Below are positions 7,005 through 15,526 of a stretch of DNA of 64,000 nucleotides, one piece after another. Position numbers and translations under genes: made by a program. The notes below the pieces were generated by a model. The model saw only the letters and a program-made list of their open reading frames with translations, had not been told where the DNA came from and ran no database searches. Numbering within the stretch: the stretch's first letter is position 1; every line of letters starts with the position of its first letter. The stretch comes from Paenibacillus antri. GTDB lineage: Bacteria; Bacillota; Bacilli; Paenibacillales; YIM-B00363. Location: contig NZ_VCIW01000006.1 of assembly GCF_005765165.1 (NCBI RefSeq), positions 1 to 64,000 of the forward strand. Direction: 5' to 3'.

Positions 7005-8000
7005 GTGGACGAGTTTGCGTTGATCCGGCGGTTGACGGGCGGCCGAACGGGGAAGGAAGGCGCCGTCGGCCGGAGCGTCGTCGTAGGGATCGGGGACGAC
7101 GCCGCGGTGGTGGAGCCGACGCCGGGCCGGCAGATGGTGCTGACCTGCGATTCGATGGTGGAAATCGTCGATTTCCTGCCGTGGACGATGGACGACGCGT
7201 CGATCGGCTGGAAGGCGATGGCGCAGAACGTCAGCGATCTGGCGGCGATGGGCGCCGAGCCGCGATACGCTCTATGCGCGCTGGCCGCGCCGAAGGGGTT
7301 TCCGGCGGAGCGTCTCGAGGCGCTGTACGCGGGGTTGTACGCCTGTGCGGACGCATACGGCGTCGCGATCGTCGGCGGCGACATGTCGACGTCGCCGGAG
7401 CGGGTCAGCGTCACGGTGACGGCGATCGGCGAGGTCGAGGCGGGCCGAGCGCTGCTGCGCTCGGGCGCGCGCCCCGGCGACGTCGTCTTCGTGACGGGGC
7501 CGCTCGGCCTGTCCGCGGCAGGCCTCGATTGGCTGCTGCGCCGCGAGGCGGGCGGCGGCGAGCCGTGGGCGCCGCTCATTGCGGCGCATCGGCGGCCGCG
7601 GCCGAGGCCGGCCGCGGGACGCGCGCTGCTCGGGCTCGCGACGTCGCTCAACGACGTGAGCGACGGGCTCGCCGGCGAAGCGCGGGAAATCGCCGAGGCG
7701 TCCGGCGTGCGCCTCGTCTTGGACGGCGCGGCGATCCCGGTCGACGCCGCGCTCGCCGCGTACGCCGCCTTCGCGGGGCGCGACGCGCTCGAGTTCATCC
7801 TCGGCGGCGGCGAGGATTACGAGCTCGTCGGCACGGCGCCGGCGGCGAAGGCGGACGAGCTGCTCGCCGCGCTGCGGGCGGCCGGCGCGTCGCCGGCGCT
7901 CGTCGGCGTCGTCGCCGCCGGCGAGCCGGGCGTCGATCTGGCGCGGCCGGACGGGACGACGGAGCCGCTCGAGCGCCGGGGGTATACGCACTTCGAGTGA
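7005..8000 (+). CDS. thiL: Thiamine-monophosphate kinase
   Basis: Phosphorylates thiamine monophosphate with ATP to give thiamine diphosphate, the last step of cofactor synthesis. The 331-residue product begins VDEFALIRRL, has the metal/ATP motif VVGIGDDAAVV (GDD at 30-32), the SDLAAMGAEP block near residue 75 and GGGEDYELV near 267, all typical of ThiL in the PurM/ThiL superfamily. The start is GTG; a second GTG overlaps it in another frame, and the ribosome site is weak. It is first of five rightward genes thiL-tsaE-tsaB-rimI-tsaD, the same order as ydiA-ydiE in Bacillus. Confidence 0.93.
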   Translation: MDEFALIRRLTGGRTGKEGAVGRSVVVGIGDDAAVVEPTPGRQMVLTCDSMVEIVDFLPWTMDDASIGWKAMAQNVSDLAAMGAEPRYALCALAAPKGFPAERLEALYAGLYACADAYGVAIVGGDMSTSPERVSVTVTAIGEVEAGRALLRSGARPGDVVFVTGPLGLSAAGLDWLLRREAGGGEPWAPLIAAHRRPRPRPAAGRALLGLATSLNDVSDGLAGEAREIAEASGVRLVLDGAAIPVDAALAAYAAFAGRDALEFILGGGEDYELVGTAPAAKADELLAALRAAGASPALVGVVAAGEPGVDLARPDGTTEPLERRGYTHFE

Positions 8001-8027
8001 GCGGGGAGTTGGGGACATTTTCTACAT

Positions 8028-8528
8028 ATGAAGGGGTTGCCGAGGTTGACGGAATATCGATTCGAGGCGCGGGACGAGGCGGATACGGAACGATTGGCGT
8101 CCCAGCTCGCCGCGCGTCTCGGACCGGGCGCGGTGCTGGCGCTGGACGGCGATTTGGGAGCGGGGAAGACGCGGTTCTCGCAGGCGCTCGCCCGTGCGCT
8201 CGGCGTGCGGGGGACGGTCAATTCGCCGACGTTTACGATTATCAAAGAGTACGAGGGGCGGGACATGCCCTTCTATCATATGGACGTCTATCGGATTTCG
8301 CAGGAGGAAGCCGACGAGCTCGGGCTGGAGGAGTATTTTTTCGGCGCCGGGGTGTGCGCGGTGGAGTGGGCGAGCTTGATCGCCGACTTGCTGCCGGCGG
8401 AGCGGCTGGAGCTGTATATCGGCGTGGCGGGCGCGTCGGAGCGCGTCTTCGCGGTCCGTCCGCACGGCGAGCCGTACGCGTCGTTCTGCGCGGCGATGGC
8501 GGACGAGGGGGTGCTGGCGCGTGAGTGA
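8028..8528 (+). CDS. tsaE: tRNA t6A synthesis ATPase TsaE
   Basis: ATPase needed with TsaB and TsaD to form threonylcarbamoyl-adenosine at position 37 of ANN-decoding tRNAs. The 166-residue product has Walker A GDLGAGKT at 41-48, the SPTF motif near 66 and the HMDVYR motif near 84, all diagnostic for TsaE (YdiB). It overlaps tsaB by eight bases. Confidence 0.95.
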   Translation: MKGLPRLTEYRFEARDEADTERLASQLAARLGPGAVLALDGDLGAGKTRFSQALARALGVRGTVNSPTFTIIKEYEGRDMPFYHMDVYRISQEEADELGLEEYFFGAGVCAVEWASLIADLLPAERLELYIGVAGASERVFAVRPHGEPYASFCAAMADEGVLARE

Positions 8529-9360
8529 CACAGGGAACGAGACGGGCGCGGCGGGCGCCGGCATTCCGGAAGGGCCGCTGCTCTCGATCGACACGTCGAC
8601 GGCGTCGATGACGATGGCGCTGACGGACGGCGAGACGGTGCTGGCCGAACGGACGACGAACGCCGAACGAAACCATTCGGTGAAGCTGCTGCCGGAGATC
8701 GACGAGCTCGTGCGATCGGCGGGGCTTCGGCCGCGCGACGTGCGGGCGGTGGCGGTCGGCTGCGGACCGGGGTCGTATACGGGCGTGCGGATCGGCGTCA
8801 CGATGGCGAAGACGTTCGCCTGGGCGCTCGGGCTGCCCGTGTACGCGGTGTCGTCGCTGGAGGCGCTGGCCTTCGGCGGCTGGCGGGACGCTTGCGCCGG
8901 CACGAACGCGGTGCGCGCGCCGGCTTGGATCGTGCCGGCGCTGGACGCGCGGCGCGGGCAGGCGTACACGGCGCTGTTCTCCGCTGACGCGGACGGCCCT
9001 GCCGCCGGCGCTTGGCGCCGGGTCGGCGCGGATGCGGTAACGATGTTCCGCGAGCAGGCGGAGGCGTGGCTGCGCGCGGCGGATCGGCCGGGAACGGTCG
9101 TGTTCGTCGGCGAGGTCGACGGCGGCTTCGCCGACATGCTGGACGCCGCCGCGGCCGGCGCGAACGCGGTCGTGCTGCGCCGGCCGTGGTCGATGTCCGC
9201 GCTGGACGTCGCGGCCATCGCGCGGCAGCGCGGGGAGACGATCCGCGTGCGGGACCCGCACGACGCGCTTCCGAACTACGCCCAGCTGGCGGAGGCGGAG
9301 GCGAAGCTCGTCGCAGCCAGCGCCGCGGAGGCGCGGGAGAAGGCGCGGGAGCGGAACTGA
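8521..9360 (+). CDS. tsaB: tRNA t6A synthesis protein TsaB
   Basis: Partner of TsaD in the t6A complex, an ASKHA-fold protein without activity of its own. The 279-residue product has LLSIDTSTASMTMAL near residues 20-34, the H-V-LLP block near 57, and VGCGPGSYTGVRIG near 80, all family signatures. The GTG start overlaps tsaE. The N-terminus carries about 18 extra Gly/Ala-rich residues before the conserved part, so the true start may be slightly downstream. Confidence 0.93.
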   Translation: MSDTGNETGAAGAGIPEGPLLSIDTSTASMTMALTDGETVLAERTTNAERNHSVKLLPEIDELVRSAGLRPRDVRAVAVGCGPGSYTGVRIGVTMAKTFAWALGLPVYAVSSLEALAFGGWRDACAGTNAVRAPAWIVPALDARRGQAYTALFSADADGPAAGAWRRVGADAVTMFREQAEAWLRAADRPGTVVFVGEVDGGFADMLDAAAAGANAVVLRRPWSMSALDVAAIARQRGETIRVRDPHDALPNYAQLAEAEAKLVAASAAEAREKARERN

Positions 9361-9381
9361 CGCGAAAGGGGCTTGGGTGGC

Positions 9382-9879
9382 ATGAGTGCGGCGACGGCGC
9401 CGGAAGTGATTTTCCGCATGATGCGGTACGAGGATATCCCGGAGGTCAGCGCGATCGAGGTCGAATCGTTCGCGACGCCTTGGTCGGAGCAAGCGTTCAT
9501 CAGCGAGCTGACGCAAAATCAGTTCGCTCAATATATCGTCATGGAATACGAGGGCCGGCTGATCGGCTACGGCGGCATGTGGATCATTATCGACGAGGCG
9601 CATGTGACGAATATCGCCGTGACGGGCGATTTCCGCGGCCGGCGGCTCGGCGAGCGGCTGCTGGCGGAGCTCGGCTCCCGCGCGGTCCGGCTCGGGGCGC
9701 AGCGGATGACGCTCGAGGTGCGCCCCAGCAACGCGGTGGCTCGGCGCATGTACGAGAAGTTCGGCTTCGAGGCGGTCGGCCTGCGGCCCGGTTATTACTC
9801 GGATAACGGCGAGGACGCCATTATTATGTGGGTGGAGCTGCCGTTCGGATCCGCGCGGAGCGAAGGGGGGCGGGCATGA
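9382..9879 (+). CDS. rimI: Ribosomal protein S18-alanine N-acetyltransferase
   Basis: GNAT enzyme of the RimI family that acetylates the N-terminal alanine of ribosomal protein S18. The 165-residue product has the acetyl-CoA loop DFRGRRLGERLLAEL near residues 83-97 and the C-terminal R-SN-VARRMYEKFGFE block. Its place between tsaB and tsaD is conserved in Firmicutes. I use the ATG at 9382; a TTG three codons upstream is possible. Its stop overlaps the tsaD start. Confidence 0.9.
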   Translation: MSAATAPEVIFRMMRYEDIPEVSAIEVESFATPWSEQAFISELTQNQFAQYIVMEYEGRLIGYGGMWIIIDEAHVTNIAVTGDFRGRRLGERLLAELGSRAVRLGAQRMTLEVRPSNAVARRMYEKFGFEAVGLRPGYYSDNGEDAIIMWVELPFGSARSEGGRA

Positions 9880-10907
9880 TGAAAAGGGAGCTCCTTCTCG
9901 CGGTCGAGACGAGCTGCGACGAAACGTCGGCGGCCGTCGTCGAGAACGGCGTAACGATTCTATCCAACGTCGTCTCCAGCCAAATCGAAACGCACAAGAA
10001 ATTCGGCGGCGTCGTGCCCGAGATCGCTTCGAGAAAGCACGTGGAATCGATGACGCGCATTCTCGAGGAGGCGGTCCGCGAGGCGGGGGTCGAGCTGCGG
10101 GAGTTGTCGGCGATCGCCGTCACGCAAGGGCCGGGCCTCGTCGGCTCGCTGCTCGTCGGCGTCATCGCCGCGAAGTCGCTCGCGTACGCGCTGGAAATTC
10201 CGCTTATCGGCGTGCATCATATCGCGGGCCATATATACGCGAACGCGCTCGTGCAGGAGCTGACGTATCCGCTGATGGCGCTCGTCGCTTCGGGCGGCCA
10301 TACGGAGCTTGTGCACGTGGCGTCCGAGGGCGAATTCCGCATCATCGGCCGCACGCGGGACGACGCGGTCGGCGAAGCGTACGACAAGGTCGCGCGCGCG
10401 ATGGGGCTGCCGTACCCGGGCGGTCCGCACGTGGATAAGCTGGCGTCGCAGGCGGACGAGGAAATCGTCCTGCCCCGCGCCTGGCTCGAGGACGATTCGT
10501 ACGACTTCAGCTTCAGCGGCCTCAAGTCGGCGGTGCTGGCGCAGGTCAACCAGGCGAAAATGAAAGGCGACGTCGTCAACCGCGCCGGCCTTGCGTTAGG
10601 CTTCCAGCGCTCGACGGTCGACGTGCTCGTGACGAAGGCGATGCGCGCGGTGCGCGAGTTCGGCTCGCGTCAGCTGTTGCTGTGCGGCGGCGTGGCGGCG
10701 AACCGCGGGCTGCGCGAAGCGCTCGGCGAGGCGTGCGCGGCTGCCGGCGTGCCGCTCGTCGTGCCGCCGATGTCGCTGTGCACCGACAACGCGGCGATGA
10801 TCGCGGCGGCCGGCCACTTGAAGTGGAAGCGCGGGGAGTTCGCCGGGCTGGGGCTGAAGGCGGAGCCGCTGTTTTCGTTGGAAGATTGGGGCGCAGGGAC
10901 GGTGTAG
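9876..10907 (+). CDS. tsaD: tRNA N6-adenosine threonylcarbamoyltransferase
   Basis: Transfers the threonylcarbamoyl group from TC-AMP to A37 of tRNA. The 343-residue product has ETSCDETS at 11-18, the metal-binding HHIAGH at 114-119, and ASGGHTEL near 144, all intact. ATGATG gives two adjacent starts; the first overlaps the rimI stop. No hairpin follows, and the next feature is the separate promoter of a pilus operon. In Bacillus the ABC-F gene ydiF follows tsaD directly; here more than 8 kb intervene. Confidence 0.95.
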   Translation: MMKRELLLAVETSCDETSAAVVENGVTILSNVVSSQIETHKKFGGVVPEIASRKHVESMTRILEEAVREAGVELRELSAIAVTQGPGLVGSLLVGVIAAKSLAYALEIPLIGVHHIAGHIYANALVQELTYPLMALVASGGHTELVHVASEGEFRIIGRTRDDAVGEAYDKVARAMGLPYPGGPHVDKLASQADEEIVLPRAWLEDDSYDFSFSGLKSAVLAQVNQAKMKGDVVNRAGLALGFQRSTVDVLVTKAMRAVREFGSRQLLLCGGVAANRGLREALGEACAAAGVPLVVPPMSLCTDNAAMIAAAGHLKWKRGEFAGLGLKAEPLFSLEDWGAGTV

Positions 10908-10983
10908 CGGAAGCGGGCGATGGCATGGGCGTTGGCCTGGTGCGGGCGCGGGGCTACTGCGATCGACTTTTGCGAAAAGGCTG

Positions 10984-11012
10984 TTGACGCTGAACGTTCG
11001 CCGTGCTAAATT
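10984..11012 (+). promoter_or_regulatory. Promoter of the Tad-type pilus operon
   Basis: TTGACG (10984-10989), a 17-base spacer and TAAATT (11007-11012) make a good sigma-A promoter. It predicts a leader of about 100 nt before the first gene. Confidence 0.7.
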
Positions 11013-11046
11013 TTAACTAATCGAATCGTTTACGGAGCGAAAGCAT

Positions 11047-11092
11047 CGCCCGGTTACCGCTTAGGACATAAGCGGCAGCTGGGCGTTTTTTT
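11047..11092 (+). terminator. Leader attenuator hairpin before the pilus operon
   Basis: Outer stem CGCCC (11047-11051) with GGGCG (11081-11085) encloses a perfect seven-base stem CCGCTTA/TAAGCGG with a GGACA loop, followed by seven T. It sits between promoter and first gene, so it should stop transcription unless read through. The roughly 30 nt before it (GGAGCGAAAGC and flanks) could be a sensor. GGTTACCG recalls the 3' part of GEMM-I c-di-GMP aptamers, but the rest of that aptamer is not present, so no class is assigned. Confidence 0.65.
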
Positions 11093-11118
11093 GTTTTCCG
11101 ACGGGGGGAGAGAAGCAG

Positions 11119-11892
11119 GTGAGGAGATGGTTGGTGACGGGGCTCGGCGTTCTGCTGATGGCGGCGTCGGTGTACGGCTTCGCTCGTTACGCCGAACAAG
11201 CGGAGCTGGACGCGCGGACGGTGGAGGCGATCATGCCGACGCGGCTCATCGCGAGCGGGGAGACGGTGGACGCCGCGATGGTGCGGCGGGTGCGGATCGC
11301 GGAAGCCGCGCTCGCGGCCGACGCGCTGCGGGACGAAGCCGACATCGTCGGAAGATCGGCGGTCGCGCCGATCGGCCCGAACGAGACGTTCGCGTCGTGG
11401 AAGCTGGCGGACCGGCAGCTGACGCCGGGGGCCGGGGAGCGGTACGTCAGCTTCCCGACCGACGACGTGACGAACGTGGGGAATATGCTGCGGCGCGGGG
11501 ACGTCGTCGACGTCTGGGTCGAGTTCGACGCTCCGGTGGCGCTCGGCGGCGCTCCGCGAGGAGCGCTGAAGGTGATCGAGGGGCTCCGCGTCGCCAGCGT
11601 CCGGTCGGCGGAAGGGGCGGAAGTCGCGGACGCCGCCGCGTATGACGCCCCGTTCCAGTCCGCGGCCCGCCAGAGAGATCGAGTCCGGGCAAGCGCCAAC
11701 GGGAAGCCCGGAATGAACACATTCATTATGGACGCAGAGATCTACGAAGCGTATGCGCTCGCCTCGCTCGTCGGCTCGATTAAGCTGGCGCTGCCGGAGC
11801 CATCGCTGCAGGAAGCGGAAGAAGCGCGCGTGACGGACGATTTCGCGACGTACGCGGGAGCGTTGGTCGAAGAGGAGGCGACGTTGCCATGA
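11119..11892 (+). CDS. cpaB: CpaB/RcpC-like pilus assembly protein
   Basis: A 257-residue protein with one N-terminal membrane helix (residues 3-21) and an extracytoplasmic SAF domain (about 35-105) where ASGETVDAAMVRRVRI and VAPIGPNET fit CpaB/RcpC. A segment with VGNMLRRGDVVDVWVEF follows, as in the RcpC region. CpaB proteins assist assembly of Tad/Flp pili outside the membrane. The GTG start follows a GGGGGGAGAG ribosome site. It overlaps the next gene by four bases and heads an operon of at least eleven genes. Confidence 0.8.
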   Translation: MRRWLVTGLGVLLMAASVYGFARYAEQAELDARTVEAIMPTRLIASGETVDAAMVRRVRIAEAALAADALRDEADIVGRSAVAPIGPNETFASWKLADRQLTPGAGERYVSFPTDDVTNVGNMLRRGDVVDVWVEFDAPVALGGAPRGALKVIEGLRVASVRSAEGAEVADAAAYDAPFQSAARQRDRVRASANGKPGMNTFIMDAEIYEAYALASLVGSIKLALPEPSLQEAEEARVTDDFATYAGALVEEEATLP

Positions 11893-13118
11893 GCTTGTTG
11901 ATCGGCATGAAAGAAGGCGAACCGTTGGCCCGCTTGCTGGCCATGATGCCGCAGCGGCCGCGGGGGCGGGTGTTGGCGCATGAGAAGGAGACGTTGTTCC
12001 AGCATGCGGCGCGAGAGCCGTTCGAGACGATCGTGCTGCATATGGATCTCGTCGCGGACGCGTATCCGTGGGAATGGATCGGTCCGCTGCGGGCCGTTCG
12101 GCCGGACGCGAGGATCGTCGTCATCCCGAGCGAGTCGGCGTACGACACGCTCTGGTTGGAGGCGGCGCAGCGGCTCGCGTCGGAGGCCGGGATGGAATGG
12201 GTTCCGCTGGGGGCGGGAACGGAGGAGCTCGCCGCGATCGCGCTCCAAGGGGGCGAGCGCGATCGCGAGGAAGCGCCTTCGGACCGCGGCATCGTCGCGA
12301 CGGTATGGTCCGCGGCCGCCAAGGACGGCGCTACGACGATCGCGGGGAACGTCGCGTTGACGCTGGCGCGGGAGTCTCCTGCGCTGCGCGTCGGATTGTT
12401 GGATTTGAATTTGAAAAATCCGGAGCTTCGCGTCGCCCTCAGCGTACCCGACGTCGGGCGGACGAACGCGGCGCTGCGGCCGAAGCTCCAGACCGGGGCG
12501 CTCTCGCCGGCGGAGCTGCGCGAGGCAGCGGTTCCGTACCGGAAGACGCCGAATTTACGCATTCTGTACGGGACGCATCGCCGGGACACGGCGGCCGACG
12601 TCAGCCCCGAGATGATGGAGACGCTGCTGTCGGCGTGCCGGCAGACGTTCGACGCGACGATCGTCGACGTATCGTCGTTCCCGGACAACGCGGCGACCGT
12701 CTGCGCGGTGAGAGGGGCGGACGTGCGCTGGCTCGTGGCGGGCAATCGATCGCATTCGTACTTGTGGAGCTGGACCGAATGGTATGCCTGCTACTGGAAG
12801 CTTTGCGGACTCGCCGCCTCCGACATCGAGCTCGTGTGCAACCGGTTCGATCCGGCGGGGGAGTCCCCGGAGAAAGCCGCCGCGGCGCTCGGGATGGCGC
12901 TGGCCGCGGTCGTACCGAACGTGCCGGGCGGCCTCGGCCTTCGGATGGCCGAAGAAGGGCGTCCGCTCGTCGACGCGGCGCAGGCGGACGAATTCGCCGC
13001 CGCCGTCTATCGGCTCGCGAGCCGGCTTCGCGTCGCGTCCGGCCGGGAGCCGTTCGCGGAGCGGGAGACGCCGCGCCGCCGATCGGGGCTCGTGTCGTTG
13101 TTGTCCGGATTGTTCTGA
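11889..13118 (+). CDS. tadZ: TadZ/CpaE-like ATPase with degenerate P-loop
   Basis: A 409-residue protein of the MinD/ParA class found in Tad systems, where it places the pilus machine at the cell envelope. It has an N-terminal receiver-like part (about 1-125) and an ATPase fold from residue 135. The P-loop region SAAAKDGATT (141-150) lacks the GKT of a normal deviant Walker A motif, so ATP binding may be weak or lost. A GLLDLNLKNPELRV segment follows, where MinD proteins have their D-D-Q element. Its order after cpaB and before the secretion ATPase supports the assignment. Confidence 0.75.
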   Translation: MSLLIGMKEGEPLARLLAMMPQRPRGRVLAHEKETLFQHAAREPFETIVLHMDLVADAYPWEWIGPLRAVRPDARIVVIPSESAYDTLWLEAAQRLASEAGMEWVPLGAGTEELAAIALQGGERDREEAPSDRGIVATVWSAAAKDGATTIAGNVALTLARESPALRVGLLDLNLKNPELRVALSVPDVGRTNAALRPKLQTGALSPAELREAAVPYRKTPNLRILYGTHRRDTAADVSPEMMETLLSACRQTFDATIVDVSSFPDNAATVCAVRGADVRWLVAGNRSHSYLWSWTEWYACYWKLCGLAASDIELVCNRFDPAGESPEKAAAALGMALAAVVPNVPGGLGLRMAEEGRPLVDAAQADEFAAAVYRLASRLRVASGREPFAERETPRRRSGLVSLLSGLF

Positions 13119-13136
13119 CGGAAGGAGGAGAAGGGC

Positions 13137-14540
13137 ATGGACGCTGTGCCGAGAGCGGTGCCGACGCTGCCGCGCAGACGCTTCGATCCGGCCAAATACC
13201 GGAGGGACGCTTCGGCCGTCGCGCGGACCGGGACCGGAAGCGAGGGGAGCGAGCTTCGGAGGGTGTCTTTGCGCGACGCGTCGCGCGTCGTATACGAGCA
13301 CCTCATGGAGCGATCCAAGCAGGACGAATCGTTGTACCGGGATATTTTGAACGCCGGGCTAGGAGAACCCGGGGCGCAGACCCGCATGAAGGCGATGATC
13401 GACACGCTCTTAACGGAGTTCCGCCTCGACATCGACCCGAGAACGATGATCGACGATTTGTCCCCGACCGACTGCGTGTTCGCGACCGCGTGCGGCGCCG
13501 GGCTCATCGAAGACTTGAAGCAGCAGCCGGACGTGGAGGAAGTGCAAGTGATCGGGCGATCGATCTACGTCATCCGCGGCGGGAAGCAGACGCTGCATCA
13601 TCGGTCGTTTACCAGCCTGGAGGAGGTTCGGCTCGTCCAAGATCGGCTCGCGTTGTGCGGGAAGAAGCCGATCAGCGAACGGCAGCCGTTCGTGCAATCG
13701 TATTTATGGAATCGCTCCCGTCTCGTGATGACCCGCGAACCGTATACGGACGTGCCGAGCATTCATATCCGCAACTTCATCGTGCGGGACGTCACGCTGG
13801 AGCGGCTCGTCGAGCTCGGCACCATCGATGCTCCGACGGCCGAGCTGCTGTCATTGCTCGTTCGGTATCACGCCAGCTTCCTGATCGGAGGAGGGACGAA
13901 CACGGGAAAGACGACGTTCCTGTTCGCGCTCGTCTCCGAAATTCCGGAGGAAGAACGCATCCGTACGTTGGAGAAGGAGTTCGAAATCGCGCTCCGCGAA
14001 CGGCTCGGCGAGCGACGGAACATCTTGGCGGCCCGGGAGGCGGTCGAATCGGATTTGACGATGGAGGACGCCTTCAAGCCGCTGCTCGTCATGAGCCCGG
14101 AATGGATCGTCGTCGGGGAAGCCAAGGGAGCCGAGGTATCTCAGATGGTGCAAGGCGCGCTGAGGGGTCACGATGTCATGGGCACGATGCACACGAAGTA
14201 TCGCGAGTCGTTTTTGTCGGACGTCGTGGACATGATGAAGCAGGACGGTCGTCAGCATGAAGTCGCCGCCGCGGAGAGACGGGTGGCGCGGGCGTTTAAC
14301 ATTTTGGTGTTTCTGCGGCTCGTGAGGGACGGGGAACGGATGCGGCGCGTCGTTACGGAAGTGACGGAGCTGTACGTCAATGAATGCGGCGACCCCGTCG
14401 CCAGCCCGCTCGTGTCGTGGGATTACGAAGCGAAGACGTGGTCGTTCACCGGCGCGGCGTTCAGCGCGCCGTTAAGAAACCATTTGCTTTCGCGGGGGGC
14501 GGAAGCGGAGCCTTTTCGCCGATTGGGGGTGTGGTCGTGA
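13137..14540 (+). CDS. tadA: TadA/CpaF secretion ATPase
   Basis: Hexameric motor ATPase of the type II/IV secretion family that powers pilin assembly. The 467-residue product has an N-terminal domain, Walker A GGGTNTGKTT at 251-260, an Asp-box-like stretch near E-DAFKPLLVMSP, a Walker B region WIVVGEAKGAE near 322, and the His-box GTMHTK near 347. Most CpaF proteins read GEVRG where this has GEAKG, a minor change. A GGAGGAG site precedes the ATG. The stop overlaps the TadB start. Confidence 0.9.
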   Translation: MDAVPRAVPTLPRRRFDPAKYRRDASAVARTGTGSEGSELRRVSLRDASRVVYEHLMERSKQDESLYRDILNAGLGEPGAQTRMKAMIDTLLTEFRLDIDPRTMIDDLSPTDCVFATACGAGLIEDLKQQPDVEEVQVIGRSIYVIRGGKQTLHHRSFTSLEEVRLVQDRLALCGKKPISERQPFVQSYLWNRSRLVMTREPYTDVPSIHIRNFIVRDVTLERLVELGTIDAPTAELLSLLVRYHASFLIGGGTNTGKTTFLFALVSEIPEEERIRTLEKEFEIALRERLGERRNILAAREAVESDLTMEDAFKPLLVMSPEWIVVGEAKGAEVSQMVQGALRGHDVMGTMHTKYRESFLSDVVDMMKQDGRQHEVAAAERRVARAFNILVFLRLVRDGERMRRVVTEVTELYVNECGDPVASPLVSWDYEAKTWSFTGAAFSAPLRNHLLSRGAEAEPFRRLGVWS

Positions 14541-15508
14541 CGGCGAGCTGGATCGCCGAGGCCGCTTTCGCGGGGATGTGGATCGCCGGAAGCGGGATCG
14601 TCGTCGTCGCATGGATGTCGAGACTGTCCGCTTGGTGGCGGGACAAGCGTCTCCGCGCGTCGCTGCTCGGACCGATCCGCCTCGAACGAAGCGGAGCGTT
14701 CCGCGAGTTGGCGTTCGTGAGGGGGCTCGCGGACGATATGGAGATCGCGGACGTGCGGTGGCCCGTGGAAGCGGTCGTCGGCGCGATGCTGTTCATCGGC
14801 GCGGTCGGCTGGTTCGCGGTCGACGCCTCCGTCGACGCCATGCGGGTACGGTACGCGCTCGACGCGGACCGCATGATCGGCGCCGATACGTGGCTGCTCA
14901 ATACCGTCGCCGGCGGGCTGCTCGGCTCGCTGCCGTATTTTTACGTCAAATTCCGGCTGCAGCGGAAGCGCCATCGCATCGCGCTGGATATGATCAAGCT
15001 CGTGCAGAACGTCGTCGGTCACTACGGCGACAACCGCACCGTGCAGGAGCTGATCAGCCGGTCGGCCGCGACGATGCCGGATCACGTCCGGGAGGAGTGG
15101 AGGCGGCTCGAGCTGCGGTCGCATATGGGTGGCTCGCTGGAGGAGGCGTTATACGAATTCGCGCGGCGCGCGGACAACGAGTGGGCCGAAGACGTGGCGG
15201 ACATCTTGTCGATCAAGCATAAATTCGGACACGACGTGATCGAAGCGTTGCATAAGCTTGTCGTCGATATGCAGCGCGCACGGAAAAACGAAGAACGCCG
15301 CCTGGCCATGGTGACCGCCTACCGGATCGGAACGGCGGTGATGGTCGCCTTCGCCTTCGGGATCGTGTTCTTCAACGTGTATGCCGACGGGGCGAATTAC
15401 CGGCATTATTTCGTCGATCCGGGCGGGCGTTGGATCATGCTGTTCTCCGGCGTCGTTCTGTTCGCGTCGATGGTGCTCGTCGTAAGATCGGGTCGGAGAA
15501 CGTTCTGA
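14537..15508 (+). CDS. tadB: TadB-like type II secretion F-domain membrane protein
   Basis: Inner-membrane platform protein (323 aa) of the Tad pilus. Membrane helices lie near residues 10-32, 75-98, 113-133, 258-278 and 295-315; the cytoplasmic region between them contains the T2SSF-like segment from LDMIKLVQN to RRLAMV. GTG is chosen because GTGA overlaps the tadA stop; the open frame extends further upstream into tadA but that part is not conserved in character. Partner of the following tadC-like gene. Confidence 0.8.
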   Translation: MTASWIAEAAFAGMWIAGSGIVVVAWMSRLSAWWRDKRLRASLLGPIRLERSGAFRELAFVRGLADDMEIADVRWPVEAVVGAMLFIGAVGWFAVDASVDAMRVRYALDADRMIGADTWLLNTVAGGLLGSLPYFYVKFRLQRKRHRIALDMIKLVQNVVGHYGDNRTVQELISRSAATMPDHVREEWRRLELRSHMGGSLEEALYEFARRADNEWAEDVADILSIKHKFGHDVIEALHKLVVDMQRARKNEERRLAMVTAYRIGTAVMVAFAFGIVFFNVYADGANYRHYFVDPGGRWIMLFSGVVLFASMVLVVRSGRRTF

Positions 15509-15526
15509 GGAGGCGGATGAACGGGG

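Noticed and set aside
6968-8524. A 518-codon frame over thiL and tsaE
   Set aside because: It is the shadow of two well-recognised genes in a GC-rich region and has no domain or ribosome site.
11013-11092. A GEMM-I (c-di-GMP) riboswitch call for the pilus leader
   Set aside because: Only GGTTACCG and a GAAA-like stretch recall the family; the upstream receptor and the GCAAAGCC-type core are missing. It is kept as an attenuator of unknown class.
12068-14260. A 730-codon Arg/Gly-rich open frame across the pilus genes
   Set aside because: It overlaps tadZ and tadA in another frame; its extreme Arg/Gly content is a by-product of high GC at third positions. The in-frame ATPase motifs show the true genes.
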